DNA of 64,000 nucleotides from Halicephalobus mephisto (lineage: Eukaryota; Nematoda; Chromadorea; Rhabditida; Panagrolaimidae): positions 124,001 to 188,000 of the forward strand of contig SWDT01000084.1 in assembly GCA_009193035.1 (NCBI GenBank), given 5' to 3'. The notes beneath the pieces were generated by a model, which saw nothing but the letters and a program-made list of their open reading frames with translations, was not told where the DNA came from and searched no databases. Shown here piece after piece: positions 21,519-33,100 of this stretch (its first letter is position 1; every line of letters starts with the position of its first letter). Position numbers and translations under genes: made by a program.

Positions 21519-24500
21519 ATGAAACTCAAAGTCCAAGTGGAACACAGCCCGAGGCATTCGGAAGCCCTCCTCGGGGTCGGCTGGATGAACAGCGATGAGG
21601 TCATAAGTGCTGCTGACGATCATCAACTTTTGAAGTGGAATATCGGCAAGTTAGAAGCCACAGCATTGCCGTCACTTAAGGGGTTGTTTTTTATTTCGAA
21701 ATATTAAAATTCAATGGAAAATTTTCGAATTTGATGGAAAATTCAAAAATTTCTAGAATTTTATCAGTTTTCAGAAACTCCCAAAATCAAATGGAAGATT
21801 CTGAATCCTTCTAGAATCTTATCAAAGTTTTCAGAAACTCCCAAAATCAAATGGGAGATTCTGAAATTCCTAAAAAATTTTACAGAAGATTCTGAATTTT
21901 TCTAGAATTTTAGAAATTTCCAAAATCAAATGAGAAATTCCAAAGCTTTCTAAAATCTTTGTAGAAAACTTTTGATCCTTCTAGAATCAAATAGAAGATT
22001 CTAAAATTTCCGAATTTTCATAGGAGATTCTTAATTTTTCTAGAATCTTGTCGAATTTTTGAGAAACTCCCAGAATCATGTGGTAGATTCTGAATTTTTC
22101 TAGAATCTTAGAAATTTTTAAAATCAAATAGATTCTAAAATTTCCGAAGTTTCATAGGAGATTCTAAATCCTAGAATCTTAGAAATTTCCAAAATCAAAT
22201 GAGAAATTCCAAAGCTTTCTAAAATCTTTGTAGAAAACTTTTGATCCTTCTAGAATCAAATAGAAGATTCTGAAATTTCCAAAGTTTCATAGGAAATTCT
22301 GAATTTTTCTAGAATCTTATCAAAGTTTCCAGAAACTCCCAGAATCATGTGGTAGATTCTAAATCCTTCTAGAATCTTAGAAATTTTTAAAATCAAATAG
22401 ATTCTGAAATTTCCAAAGTTTCATAGGAAATTCTGAATCCTAGAATCTTAGAAATTTCCAGAACCGAGTGGAAGATTCCCGAATTTTCTAAAACCTCATA
22501 CGCTTTTCTGGGACTTTCAGAATCTCCGAAGAACTTTCAGAATTTATTTGAAACTTCTATAATCAAGATTCTAAATTTCAAATTCCGAATTTTTTTCGAA
22601 TAATTCCAAAATAATGTTAATTTTTAACTTTTAAAAATACTTTCTTAAAAATAATATTCCAGGACGGTTTATCCAACAAGACTCCATTTTTATCCAAGAG
22701 GATTCGGCAAAAACGCGGCAAATGAAGTTTTCTTAATTTCAGCCACAGACGGTATTTAAATTTTAAATTTCATATAAAAGTTAAATTTTTAGTTTTTATA
22801 TAAAAAATCAAATTTTAAATTTCATATAAAAGTTAAATTTCAAATTTTATATAAAAAATAATTTTTAAAATTCCATATAAAAAGTTAAATTTTCGAATTT
22901 TATATAAAAATAATTTTCGAATTTTATATAAAAATAATTTTCGAATTTTATATGAAAAATAACTTTTTAATTTTATATAAAAATAATTTCTTAATTTTTT
23001 TTAAGAAATAATTTCTTAATTTCATTTAAAAATAATTCCTTAATTTTATATAAAAAATAATTCTCGAATTTTATATAAAAAATAACTTTTTAATTTTATA
23101 TAAAAATAATTTCTTAATTTTAGGAAAAATCCATATAATGACATCTGTTGGAAAGGTGGAAAAGTCGATCGAGGGCCACGAGGGGGCGGTCTTGGGGGTG
23201 AAGTGGAGCAATGACGGGACCAGTTTTGCCACTTGTGGAGAGGACGGACTGGTCAAGATGTGGTCGAGGAACGGTATGCTGAGATCGGTACTGGCCCAGA
23301 ATCCCAGACCGGTGTACAGTGTTGACTGGAACAACGATTCCACAAAAATAGCTTACTGTAGCGGAGATTTGTGTTTTATAAAGTCCCTCAGGGCACATGC
23401 AAGTCCGACGAAATGGAAGGCCCACGAGGGGATCGTGCTGTGTCTCGACTGGAGTCCGGCTTCTGAACTGCTCGTGACCGGAGGGGAAGACTGCAAATAC
23501 CGTGTTTGGGACCAGTTCGGGAGACCGGTGTTCTCAAGTGTGAACCACAACTACCCCATAACCAGCGTCAGTTGGAGTCCCGACGGAGAGCTGTTCGTGG
23601 TGGGATCCTTCAACGTCCTCAGGCTATGTGACAAGGTCGGCTGGTCCCATTCCTTGGAGAAACTCTCGACCGGAAGTGTTTACAACCTCTGCTGGTCCCC
23701 CGACGGCACCCAGGTGGTCTCTGGCTCGGGGTCAGGGGCCCTAATCCACTCTAACATCATCGAAAAAAGGTCCTGGTGGAACAATCTGGAGGTCCTACAG
23801 TACTCCAAGAACTCGATTAAGGTCAAAGACGTGCTGAGTGAGGTCGCCACGGAGACCCTGGAGACCCGGGACCGGATAACGAAGACCCAACTGGGGTTCG
23901 GGTACTTAGTAGTGACTACAGTAAGACAATGCTACATTTTCTCGTCGAGAAATTGGAACACTCCGGTCATCTTCGACCTCAAAGAAGGCTCAGTTTCTTT
24001 GTTGATTCTTTGTGAAAAATTTTTTCTGATGATCGACGGCGGAATAATTACCGTAATCAACTACGAAGGCCGGATTCAGACGACGATCAAACTCCCCGGA
24101 ACCGTCCAAGGGGATTCAGCGACGGAAAGGACGACTTCCATCTCGAACGACATCGTGGCCTTCAGGGACAGAACCAACCACAAGGTGATCCAATTATTCG
24201 AGACCGTCACTGGAAAAGTGGCCGGAGACGGTAAAATAACGCATACTGTAAGTTTCAAAATTACTGTAATTTAAATTTTCGGAATCTTTAAAGTAATAGA
24301 AAATTTTCGAGGTTTTTAGAATATTAGAAAATTTCTAGAATCTTTAAAAATTTTGTGGGAAATTCTGAAGGTTTCTAGAATCTTTAAGAATTTCATGGAA
24401 GTTTCTAATAGAAGATTCTTAGATTCTAATAAATTTAATGTAAATTTCTAAAATCTTTAAAAATTCTGAAGGTTTCTAGAATCTTGAAGAATCTCACAAG

Positions 24501-25709
24501 AGTTTCTAGTAGAAGATTCTTAAATTCTAATAAGTTTAATGTAAATTTCTAGAATCTTTAAAAATTTTGTGGGAAATTCTGAAGGTTTCTAGAATCTTTA
24601 AGAATTTTATGGAAGTTTCTAATAGAAGATTCTCGGATTCTGATAAATTTAATGTAAATCTTTCAGAATTTTAGAAAAATTTCTAGAATCTTTAAAAATT
24701 TTGTGGGAAATTCTGAAGGTTTCTAGAATCTTTAAGAATTTCATAGTTTCTAGTATAAGATTCTCAGATTCTGATAAATTCAATAAAAATTTTCCAGACG
24801 GATATCAGCCAGATCTGCTTGAATCAATGTGGACCAGTTTCGGAAAGAAGATTGGCGTTCCTGGATGCCAACGGGGATTGTTTTATTTCCCTCGTCAATG
24901 CCTATGCTTCTCAAAGAATCGAGAAAATTGGGAGTATGGTAACTGACATAAAATTTAACAATTCGACGAACATGCTATCAGGTCTTCAAGAAAGAAAACT
25001 TTTAATTTGGACAAATCCTACTGTAGTTTTCATCGATAAAGATCTTCTTCAAAAAAGCATCATCGAATCCGAAATCAACGATCTCGGAAAATCTCCGTAT
25101 TTGGTCGGATTTGTCGGAAACGTGATTTCTATCAGGAGATCCGACGGCTGTCTGATCCCCTGTGCCGTCCCTCCGTTTCCGGCGGGGATTTACAAATCCA
25201 CAAACCAGAGCAAATGGGATCAGGCCGTCAGACTCTGTCGGATTCTGAAGGCCGACTGTCTCTGGGCCATGTTGGCCGGTCTTTCCGCCGCTTCGAAGAA
25301 CTTCTACGTCGCCGAAATTGCTTATGGAGAATTATCAGAACCAGAAAAAGTTTTATTTTTAAACGAAATTCGAAATGAAACAAATCCACAAATAAAAACA
25401 GCTTTAATGACTTTATTCAACGGAAATATCAGAGATGCTCAACTTAATCTGGCCCAAAACGGACAAACATTCAGGGCCATCATGACATTTTTGTCCTTGT
25501 TCCAGTTCGACAAAGCCCTGGATCTGGCCCTTCGTTCCAGGACCCACATCGACACCGTCCTCGGCTATCGTCAACGGTACTTGGAAAAAACAAACAGAAA
25601 AGAAACGGATCCCAAATATCTCAAGCAATTGGCTGATGTCGAAATCGACTGGCATCATATTCGTGAAAAAATCAAAGAAGATTATGAAAAACAAAAAAGA
25701 GTAAAATAA
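21519..25709 (+). CDS. che-2: Intraflagellar transport protein IFT80 (CHE-2 type), 762 aa
   Basis: Exons: 21519-21682, 22663-22751, 23124-24247, 24798-25709; total 2289 nt, length as expected for IFT80. IFT80 is a WD-repeat subunit of IFT complex B needed to build cilia, in C. elegans those of sensory neurons. The N-terminal WD repeats include EVISAADDHQLLKWNI, GHEGAVLGVKWSNDGTSF, CGEDGLVKMWSRNGMLRS, KWKAHEGIVLCLDWSP, GGEDCKYRVWDQFGRPVFSS and PITSVSWSPDGELFVVGSF. The second propeller region contains NWNTPVIFDLKEG, and the C-terminal helical part KWDQAVRLCRILKADCLWAM, GNIRDAQLNLAQNG and HIDTVLGYRQRYLE. It aligns along its whole length with IFT80 from memory. An X-box lies 240 bp upstream. The TAA overlaps an AATAAA. 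Introns 1 and 3 are filled with TTCTAGAA-rich repeats. Exon 1 uses a weak donor (GG|GTTGTT), chosen because it keeps the frame. Confidence 0.95.
21720..22560. repeat. TTCTAGAATCTT-rich repeat array in IFT80 intron 1
   Basis: Units of variable length (about 40-70 bp) repeat TTCTAGAATCTT, AGAAACTCCCAGAATCA and GGAGATTCTGAA. The palindrome TTCTAGAA occurs about nine times in 760 bp. It is an inverted NTTCNNGAAN pair, the unit of heat shock elements. No coding frame exists here. Confidence 0.75.
22740..23118. repeat. TTTATATAAAAATAATTT simple tandem array in IFT80 intron 2
   Basis: AATTTTATATAAAAATAATTTC-like units of 20-27 bp are repeated about 14 times through almost the whole intron, ending just before the acceptor of exon 3. 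Confidence 0.7.
24290..24790. repeat. TTCTAGAATCTTT array in IFT80 intron 3
   Basis: Units of about 80-120 bp contain TTTCTAGAATCTTTAAAAATTTTGTGGGAAATTCTGAAGG and AGAAGATTCTnAGATTCTnATAA. TTCTAGAA occurs at least six times. It resembles the array in intron 1 and the one at 38.2-38.6 kb. Confidence 0.75.
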
Positions 25710-27171
25710 AAATCACAAATACGGTAAAGTTTGATTTCTTTCAAATTACCGTATGAATAATAATATTGGTCCGTTTTATCGAAGTTCAAAATCAAAATTT
25801 AAGGTCAAAGATCAACATCGAAATTGAACTTTTCGTGTTAAGACAAAATTCGAAAATTTCTTTTTTTAAAATTCTACCGTATCTAAATTCATATTTAAAA
25901 TTTAAATATTTTTATTTTTATCAAAATTGAAATTTTCGTGTTAAGATAAAATTCAAAAATTCCTTTTTTTTAAATTCTACCGTACCTAAATTCATAGTTA
26001 AAATTCAAATATTTTTATTTTTATTTTTATCAAAAGTCAAAATCAAAATTGAAATTTTCGTGTTGAGACGAAATTCTCAAATTTCTCCCTTTCAAATTCT
26101 ACCGTATCTAAATTGATAATAAAAAACAAATATTTTCATTTTCATCAAAGGTCGAAGTCAAAGTTAACGGTTGAAACTTGAAGTCGAATTTTGAACTTTT
26201 CGTGCTAAAACCCCACTTGTAGATCATGTTTGAATCCGAAAAATTTGAATAAAATTATATCAATTTAGACAAAAATTTTCGAAATAAGAAAAATTTGAAT
26301 AAAATTATATCGATTAAAACAAAAAAATTTGAATTTTGATTATTAACTTTGAAAAAACGGAACTCAGGTATCTTCTGAATCACCGAAAATTATTTTATCA
26401 ACTGTTTTGAAATTTGATTTTATTTTAAATACATGTGAAAAAATAAAATGTAATAAATTAGACGTACAGTAGCAGTCTAAAATTTCCACAAAAATTGAAG
26501 TTGAACTTTTTTAATTTCTAAAATTCTCAAAAATATTTAATACAAATTTTAAGTGATTTTAAAAAGAAATAAAATACAGCAAAAACCTAAATTCCCGTCG
26601 AGAACCAAAAGTTGAATTTTTTTAACTTCCAAAATTCCTGTCAACAAAAGATTTGCCCCTTTATCTAAACACTTTTAAAATTAAACAATATACAATTCAT
26701 TAATTTTCTAAAAAAATAAATTTTAAAAAAAATCGAAATTTTAAAAAATTTAAAAAACATTAAAATTAAAAAAAATTAAAACTTTATACAAAAACCAAAA
26801 TTAAAAAAAAATTATATTAAAAAAAATCAAAATTTAAAAAAAAATTAAAATTTAAAAGAGATTAAAATTTAAAAAAATTTAAATTTTAAAAATTATAATT
26901 TAAAAAATTTAAATTTTCCCGTCGAGAACCCTTTGACACAAATCCTAAGTACAGTTTATGAATAAATAAATTTCTGATGCCACACTGGCAATTGCAAACT
27001 ACCGTAATACAGTATACAACCGTTCTAAATAGTAAAATACAAGTACACTAAAAATATGTATAATCCATGAGAGAGCGGGTTCACGGGGGTTCGGCAAGGG
27101 AGAAGGGACAACAGATCATCCGTATTTGAGCTTTCGGAAAATCAGAAGGTGTTTGAAAAATTATATACACG
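25710..27171. repeat. Repeat-filled spacer between the convergent IFT80 and AMPK gamma genes
   Basis: From 25755 to 26230 a ~100-130-bp unit repeats three to four times (ATTTTCGTGTTAAGAnAAAATTC, ATTCTACCGTAnCTAAATTCATA, TATTTTTATTTTTATCAAA). The reverse complement forms the array at 39.9-40.8 kb. The remainder (26240-26920) is A/T homopolymer-rich. The last 250 bp are less repetitive and probably hold the 3' UTR of the AMPK gene. Confidence 0.6.
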
Positions 27172-30100
27172 TCACGAAAGGGAATGCATCTTCTGACGAC
27201 CATTTACGAATCCATTTTGCATTTTTTGTTCGTGTTTTTCTGACAATTTCAATAAAAAATCCATTATATCTGCATAACTGATCACTCCTATGGCTTTCTC
27301 GCCCTTAGGGTCCACGATGAACAAACATGGCAATCCTGATTCATACAGAATTTCCATTGCAGATTCGATATTTGTCGTTTCTCCAACGAGATAATTTAAG
27401 CAATTTTGACTTATTAAATCAGCCGCAGGCATTTTGTTAACATCGAAACAACTGTCACGGTTATTCGATATAGCACTCATTATGTCGTTCTTCGTTATTA
27501 TCCCACTGATCCATCCTTCATCCGTCACTAATCCCAAACAGCTAATTTTCCTTTCCAACAACACGTCGATGATTTCGCCACAGGGAGTTTCCTCATGAGC
27601 CTGAAAATTATTTAATTTAAAAACTAATTTAAAATTTCATTTTGAAAACTCTTAAATTACAATATCCCAATAAAGCAAAAAAATAAAAAATTTCAAATTC
27701 AAAAAACCATAAAAATGAAATTTGTCAATCTTTGGTCTCGAATGGAAAATTTTAAAATTATTTTAAAAATAATTTTTTTTTTGAAATTTTATAATTAACA
27801 TTTTTAATTAAAAAAAATAAAATTTACTAAATATTTTTAAAATTTTTAAAATCATAAAAAATGAAATTTGTCTATTTTTGGTCTCGAATGGAAAATTTTA
27901 AAATTTCATTCGAAATAATTTTTTTTGAAAAATTTTTAACTAAACATTTCCGGTTTTTTAATTATGATTTACTAGGTACTTTTTGGGATTTTCTACAACC
28001 ATAAAAACAAAATTTTATAGTTTTTGATTTCAATTAAAAAACTAAAAACTTTTTTCAAAACAACTTTTAAAATTTAATTACATATTTATGTTTTTAAAAT
28101 TAATATAATTCCGAAATCTGCAGATGTCTTCGACATTTTCTAGAACCTACAGAAATAAAATTTTACTTCCTGGTTTGAAGTGAAAAGCTTCTAATTTTTG
28201 GTCTTAAGTGGAAAAATTTCAATTTTCGATCTTGAAAAGAAAATTCTTATTCTGGTCTTAAATGAAGAAATTTTAATTTTTGGTCCCAAGTCGAAAAATT
28301 CTAATTTTTGGTCCCAAGTGGAAAAATTCAATTTTTAGTCTTAAGTGGAAAAATTCTAATTTTTGGTCCTAAGTGGAAAACTCCTAATTTTCGGTCCTGA
28401 ATAGAAAATTCTAATTTTCGGTCCTGAATAGGAAATTCTAATTTTTGGTCTCAAGTAGAAAATTCTAATTTTCGGTCCCAAGTAGAAAATTCAAGTCTTA
28501 CTGAGACCATTTTTTAAATTTCATAACTTACCACAGCAATATTCTCCCAAGTGCCAATTTTGGTTTCTTTCAAGGTCATTAACCTAAGATTAGGGAGATT
28601 CGGACATTTATTTTCCTTCAATTTGAAGATGACTTCTGAGAAAATTCTTCTCAAAGACAAAAAGTAGACCAGATTTGTTTCATTTGCGATAAATCTTCCT
28701 GGATCATAAGAAACAATAGGAATTCGATGGACTCTGTTCAAACGAAACATTTTTGCGACGTCCCAGATTCTAAAAAAGTAATTTTAAATTTAAAAAAATT
28801 ATAAAAATAATAAAATTTTAAAAATAAAATTAAGAAAATTGGAAATTTTAAAAATAATAAAACTTTAAAATTTAAAAAAATTAAAAAATTAAGAAAATTT
28901 AAAGTTTTAAAAATTATAAAATTAAGAAAATTTAAAATTTAAAAAAATATGAAATTTAAAAGAATTGAGAAAATTAAAAAAAAAACTATAAAATTTTAAA
29001 ATTAATTAATACAACTCACGTTTCACTGGAAGTGGAATAAACGACTTTTTTCTTATTTTGGTAATATTGAGCGTAAAAGTCCTTGAGGTACATATTAGCA
29101 ATTTCCGGTTCCTTAGAAGCAAGACGGAACATATGAAGGCAGTCAGTCAAAGTCAAAATTTCATAAGTTCCGTCATCTGTCGCTCTTACAACTAAAGCAG
29201 CACATAAATTTGTGCTACAGTAACTTATAACTGCTTTTCTGACAGTAAGATATCCATCAAGAACACAAACTGCGCTGTGATCTGGAGCGACATCATAGCA
29301 CGTGAACGACTGCATATAGTGCTTCAGGGGCTCGTCGTTCCGGCTAAAGGCCCCGAGGAACTCCAGGCCCCGGTCCTGATGCCGCAAAATGGCGTAATCC
29401 TGCAACAAAAACAAATTAATTTTCTGCAAAAACTCATAATGTTGGAAATTCGAAAAATATTCAAATTTCAAAAAATCCAAAAATATTCAATAAAATTTTT
29501 TAAAATTCAAAGACATTTAACAAAATTTTAAAAATCCAAAAATATTCAATAAAATTTTTTAAAATTCAAAGACATTTAACAAAATTTAAAAAATCTAAAA
29601 ATATTCAAATTTCAAAAAATTTAAAAGTATTCAATAAAATTTTTAAAATTCAAAAATATTCAACAAAATTTTTAAAATTCCAAAAATATTCGACAAAATT
29701 TTTTAAAATTCAAAGACATTTAACAAAATTTCAGAAGCTTCTACGAGATGCCGGAAAACCTCATGACATTTAATTAGATTCCGAAAAATCCCAAAAGTTT
29801 CCATGAGATTTTCAAAAATTTCAGAATATCTAACAAGATTTTCAAAAAAAAATTAATTTTCTAAAAGATTAAAAAAAAATTAATTTTCTAAAAAATTTTA
29901 AAAAAAACTAATTTTTTTTAAAATTTAAAAAAAAAATTAATTTTTTATTTTTAAAAATAATATGATAAAAATGTTTAATTTTACTTAGAAGATTTAAATT
30001 CTAAAGCAATTTGGAATTACGAAAGACAAAAGTGCTGTGTTGACTGCCGTTGGCAATGCCATTTGCGTGAGTGCAGAAACCAGCTGAAGCAAAAAAAAAC

Positions 30101-33100
30101 GAATCAATTGCATTTGAAAAACCGGGACTTGCTTTCCTCAGGCAACTCGGTTTTAAACATCAAAAGTGAAAAAAAAACGATGAGCTTTTTGAAAAAAAAA
30201 CCACGTGATTCGAACAATTGTAAACATTTTTTATTTTTTTTTCTCTATTCACAAAAAAAAATTGAAAAAATATCAGAACACAGCTGCTATTTTAAAACTA
30301 ATTGGTCCCTAATATTATTATTCATTAAATATCTCTAGGGGAAAATTGAATGCCATTATAAATAACAAAAATGGATGTCACTACAAAATATCCCAACACG
30401 AATTTTTAAAAATTTCAAAAAAAGTTAAAAATTTTTTTAAAATTTCAAAAATAATTAAAAATTCTAAAATTTCAAAAAAAGTTAAATTAAAAAAACATAA
30501 ATTTTAAAAAAATTCTCAAATTTAAAAAATCATATATAATAAAGAGCGGAAATGGGCGTTGTTATGAAATTGTCTCGACGCGAATATCAGGGATCTCATG
30601 AGAACTACAGTAACTTGCGCATTGATTTTAATTTTTCGCAATATTTGTTTCGTAATGTGCGGGTAATTTCGTAATTGGTGCTGTGCCAATGTAGGTTTTA
30701 TTTACTTTTGCGCATCCGTTATTATGTTAAAGTACTGATAGATGATGAAGCAGTAGTTGGTACCTCTGTTATTCCTATACGAAGAGATCGTCCACGAATT
30801 CATTCCATCGTGGATAGGCAAAATTACTACTGGCGCTCGGATGATAGCAACGCTTACAATGCTTTCAAAACCAACGCATTAGACGAAGAAGATATGATTG
30901 CCTTTCGGAAGCAGAAAGAGCAGACTACCTCCTGCAGAGACAAATAAATATGTAGGTAAGTTTATATATTATTAAAGTAAATAATATATTAAAATCCTTT
31001 CTTCAGAAATCTACGAAACCGAAAGTAGCTATTTGTGATGATGACTTTATTCCTTCAATGTGGAATTCGTTGAATGCTATGGATATCGAATGTATCTGTT
31101 ATCATACACGTCACTTCTATTTTGAGCAAGAAAAATCTCAACTGAGGTTTGATCAAGTCAATCTTACTATGTCTACTTGCCCTCAAACTAATGATATTTC
31201 TTGAAGATGATCATGTCTACGCAGGGAATTTCAAAAAGAATATTAGAAGATACGACAATGCTTTTCTATGACATCTCTGCCGGCGAAATTAGACTTTTCA
31301 AGAAATCATGGTCTATTTTTAAACTTCATGACCAAATCTACTATCTGCTGATGACAGTTGAATGATGATATTTTCCCGAAGTATCTTCAGCTCTACTTCT
31401 TAAATTCAAATGAAGCTGATCGTGAGCGATTAGGTCATCTAGGCAATGATACTTTCTTTGTGTTATAACTACTTTGGCGCATTTGCTGAATGAGAATAAT
31501 GTCTATGCTAAATCATTTAAAATGATGAAAGACATTATTACAGAAAGAAATCTCGGGCTAAACGCCAGAATAGGCTATCTTCTGTTTTATTAAAGCAAGC
31601 TGGATAGAAATTAATAATAAGTTCTTGGACAATCTTTCTGAGGACACGAAAACTTGAAAGTATGGATAAAGCTGAACGTAATGATCTTACTATTAAATTT
31701 CTTAACAGCTTGATACCTGCAGGATAGTCATCATATAACCTGCATCTCAAAAAAGGAGCTACAGAGAAGCTTCGTGATTTACATATTAATAAGGGTCTGT
31801 ACAATGGTACCAGGCTGACTATACAGTATATGGATAAATATATTTTAGGATGTAAAATCGCAGCTGGTAATAATAAAGATCAGTGCATATTGATCTTGCG
31901 CATCGCCTTTCCCGTAGGAGAAGACAATTCACTATTTCGTTTAAATAAGGTAATTCCCAACAAGATTAGCTTTCACTATAGTTATTAACAAAAGTGAAGG
32001 CCAAACTTTTCGTAGAATAGGTTTATATCTACTCATTCCAATCTTCTCCCACAACCAACTGTATGTGGCTTGCCCTAGAATACGTAGAGAAAATTTAAAA
32101 ATTTGAGTCCCAAAAGGGAAAATCCTAATAATGTAGTTTATAAAGAATTATTGTAGATTTTAATATATATATATATTGTATTACTATTTTTAAGGTTTTA
32201 GAATATGAATAGATGTATATAATTTTTAAACGAATTAAAAATATCCAAAACAATCAAAACGGCAGGTTCCAAGAGCAAAGAGCCCGCCGAAGGCGGGCTG
32301 CTTCGCTTGTATTTTTAAAAAATAAAAAAATTCTAAAATTTCAAAAATAATTAAAAATTTAAAAAAAAGTTAAAAATTTCTTTAAATTCTGAAATATTTC
32401 GGATATTTCTGCAAAAATTAATGACTTTGGAATTTTTTGTTGGATTCTGGACAGTTAGAAGAATTTTTTAGGGAATTCTAAGAGATTTGAAAAAAACTTT
32501 CAAAATGCCTCGGATGTTTCTATGAAGTTTTCAAAACATTACAGTAGATTCTGGAGAATTCTAGAAGTCTTCATTAAATTCGAAAAACTTTTGAAATATT
32601 CTGGAGGCTTTCAAAATCCCCTACAGTATTCTGGAAAATTCCAGAAAATCCTAGCAATTCTTACAGTATTCCAGATGATCCCAAAAAACTCTAAAAATGT
32701 CTACAGTATCCTAAAAAATTCCGAAAGATTTTAGAAGATCTTAGAAGTTTCTACAATATTCTGGAGGATTTTACAAAACTCTAAAAATGTCTACAGTATT
32801 CTAGAAAATCACCAAAGTTTCTACAATATTCTAAAAAACTTCACGAAATGATGGAAATTTCTACAGTGTTCTGGAATATCCCAAAACTTCTAAAATGTCT
32901 ACAGTATTCTCAAAAATGATGGAAATTTCTACAGTATTCTAGAAAATTTCACGAAATGATGGGAATTTCTACAGTGTTCTGGAATATCCCAAAACTTCTA
33001 AAATGTCTACAGTATTCTCAAAAATGATGGAAATTTCTACAGTATTCTAGAAAATTTTACGAAATCATTGAAATTTCTACAGTGTTCTGGAATATCCCAT

